Shown in pieces: positions 63,845-64,000 of a stretch of 64,000 nt of DNA. How positions within the stretch are numbered: position 1 is the first letter of the stretch; every line of letters begins with the position of its first letter. The stretch comes from Gavia stellata. Taxonomy: Eukaryota > Chordata > Aves > Gaviiformes > Gaviidae. Made by a program: the position numbers and the translations under genes. The stretch covers positions 30,126,687 to 30,190,686 of the forward strand of contig NC_082598.1 of the NCBI RefSeq assembly GCF_030936135.1. The letters are read 5' to 3'. Below the pieces are notes generated by a model. The model was not told where the DNA came from, ran no database searches, and saw only the letters and a list, made by a program, of their open reading frames with translations.

Positions 63845-64000
63845 CTGTTGCAAAAAATATACATGTAAAACAGAGACTTAGTAAAATGCCATACATCTAA
63901 ATGTTGTTTATATCTATGTGCAAATGCTAAAGATAGAGCAATTTCTGCAGAAATAAATTACACAAAAATAATTCATTTCAATTCTTTTAATTTTTTTTTC
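63845..64000 (-). other. USP46: USP46 intron, cut by window edge
   Basis: This is sequence upstream of the 63768-63844 exon, ending in the CAACAG acceptor. It is AT-rich with a terminal T run on the plus strand. The preceding exon, which should carry the first zinc-binding CxxC, is outside the window. Confidence 0.8.

Overview
This window reads as nuclear DNA of a sauropsid, most likely a bird. The only confident gene is the 3' half of a vertebrate deubiquitinase gene, USP46, on the minus strand at the right-hand end (57041-64000). It is present as five consecutive exons with canonical GT-AG junctions. The one clear transposable element is a 5'-truncated CR1 LINE tail (about 3168-3507) ending in degenerate ATTCTATG octamers, the typical 3' end of avian and other reptilian CR1. 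One recognisable interspersed repeat in 64 kb fits a repeat-poor avian genome better than a mammalian one. Species cannot be fixed from the sequence alone.

Layout. Positions 1-56.9 kb look like a gene desert downstream of USP46. There is no coherent exon series, no CpG-island promoter, no recognisable RNA gene and no retroviral structure. Open frames of 60-147 codons are scattered on both strands. They lack family similarity, and several of the longest open only at TTG or GTG, so they behave as chance ORFs. The desert holds the CR1 tail, a few microsatellites and homopolymer runs, several short perfect tandem duplications, GC-richer patches of 200-350 bp, and some unusually good palindromes centred on transcription-factor-like sites: a full CRE at 20.33 kb, a CArG box at 30.70 kb, a double CAGCTG E-box at 40.54 kb and an inverted AGGTCA pair at 43.61 kb. 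These could be distal regulatory elements of neighbouring genes, but that is inference.

Positions 57.0-64.0 kb carry, in minus-strand reading order, exons at 63844-63768, 59466-59383, 59087-58890, 58054-57976 and 57142-57041. Joined, they give 179 codons plus a TGA stop. By comparison with the 366-residue human protein (from memory) they cover about residues 188-366: the second zinc-binding cysteine pair of the fingers, the catalytic histidine and acidic residue, and the intact C-terminus. The catalytic cysteine and first zinc-binding pair lie in exons beyond the right edge. Candidate polyadenylation signals lie to the left of the stop.

I found no previously undescribed system. The best leads are the palindromic motif sites and a possible proximal poly(A) site of USP46.
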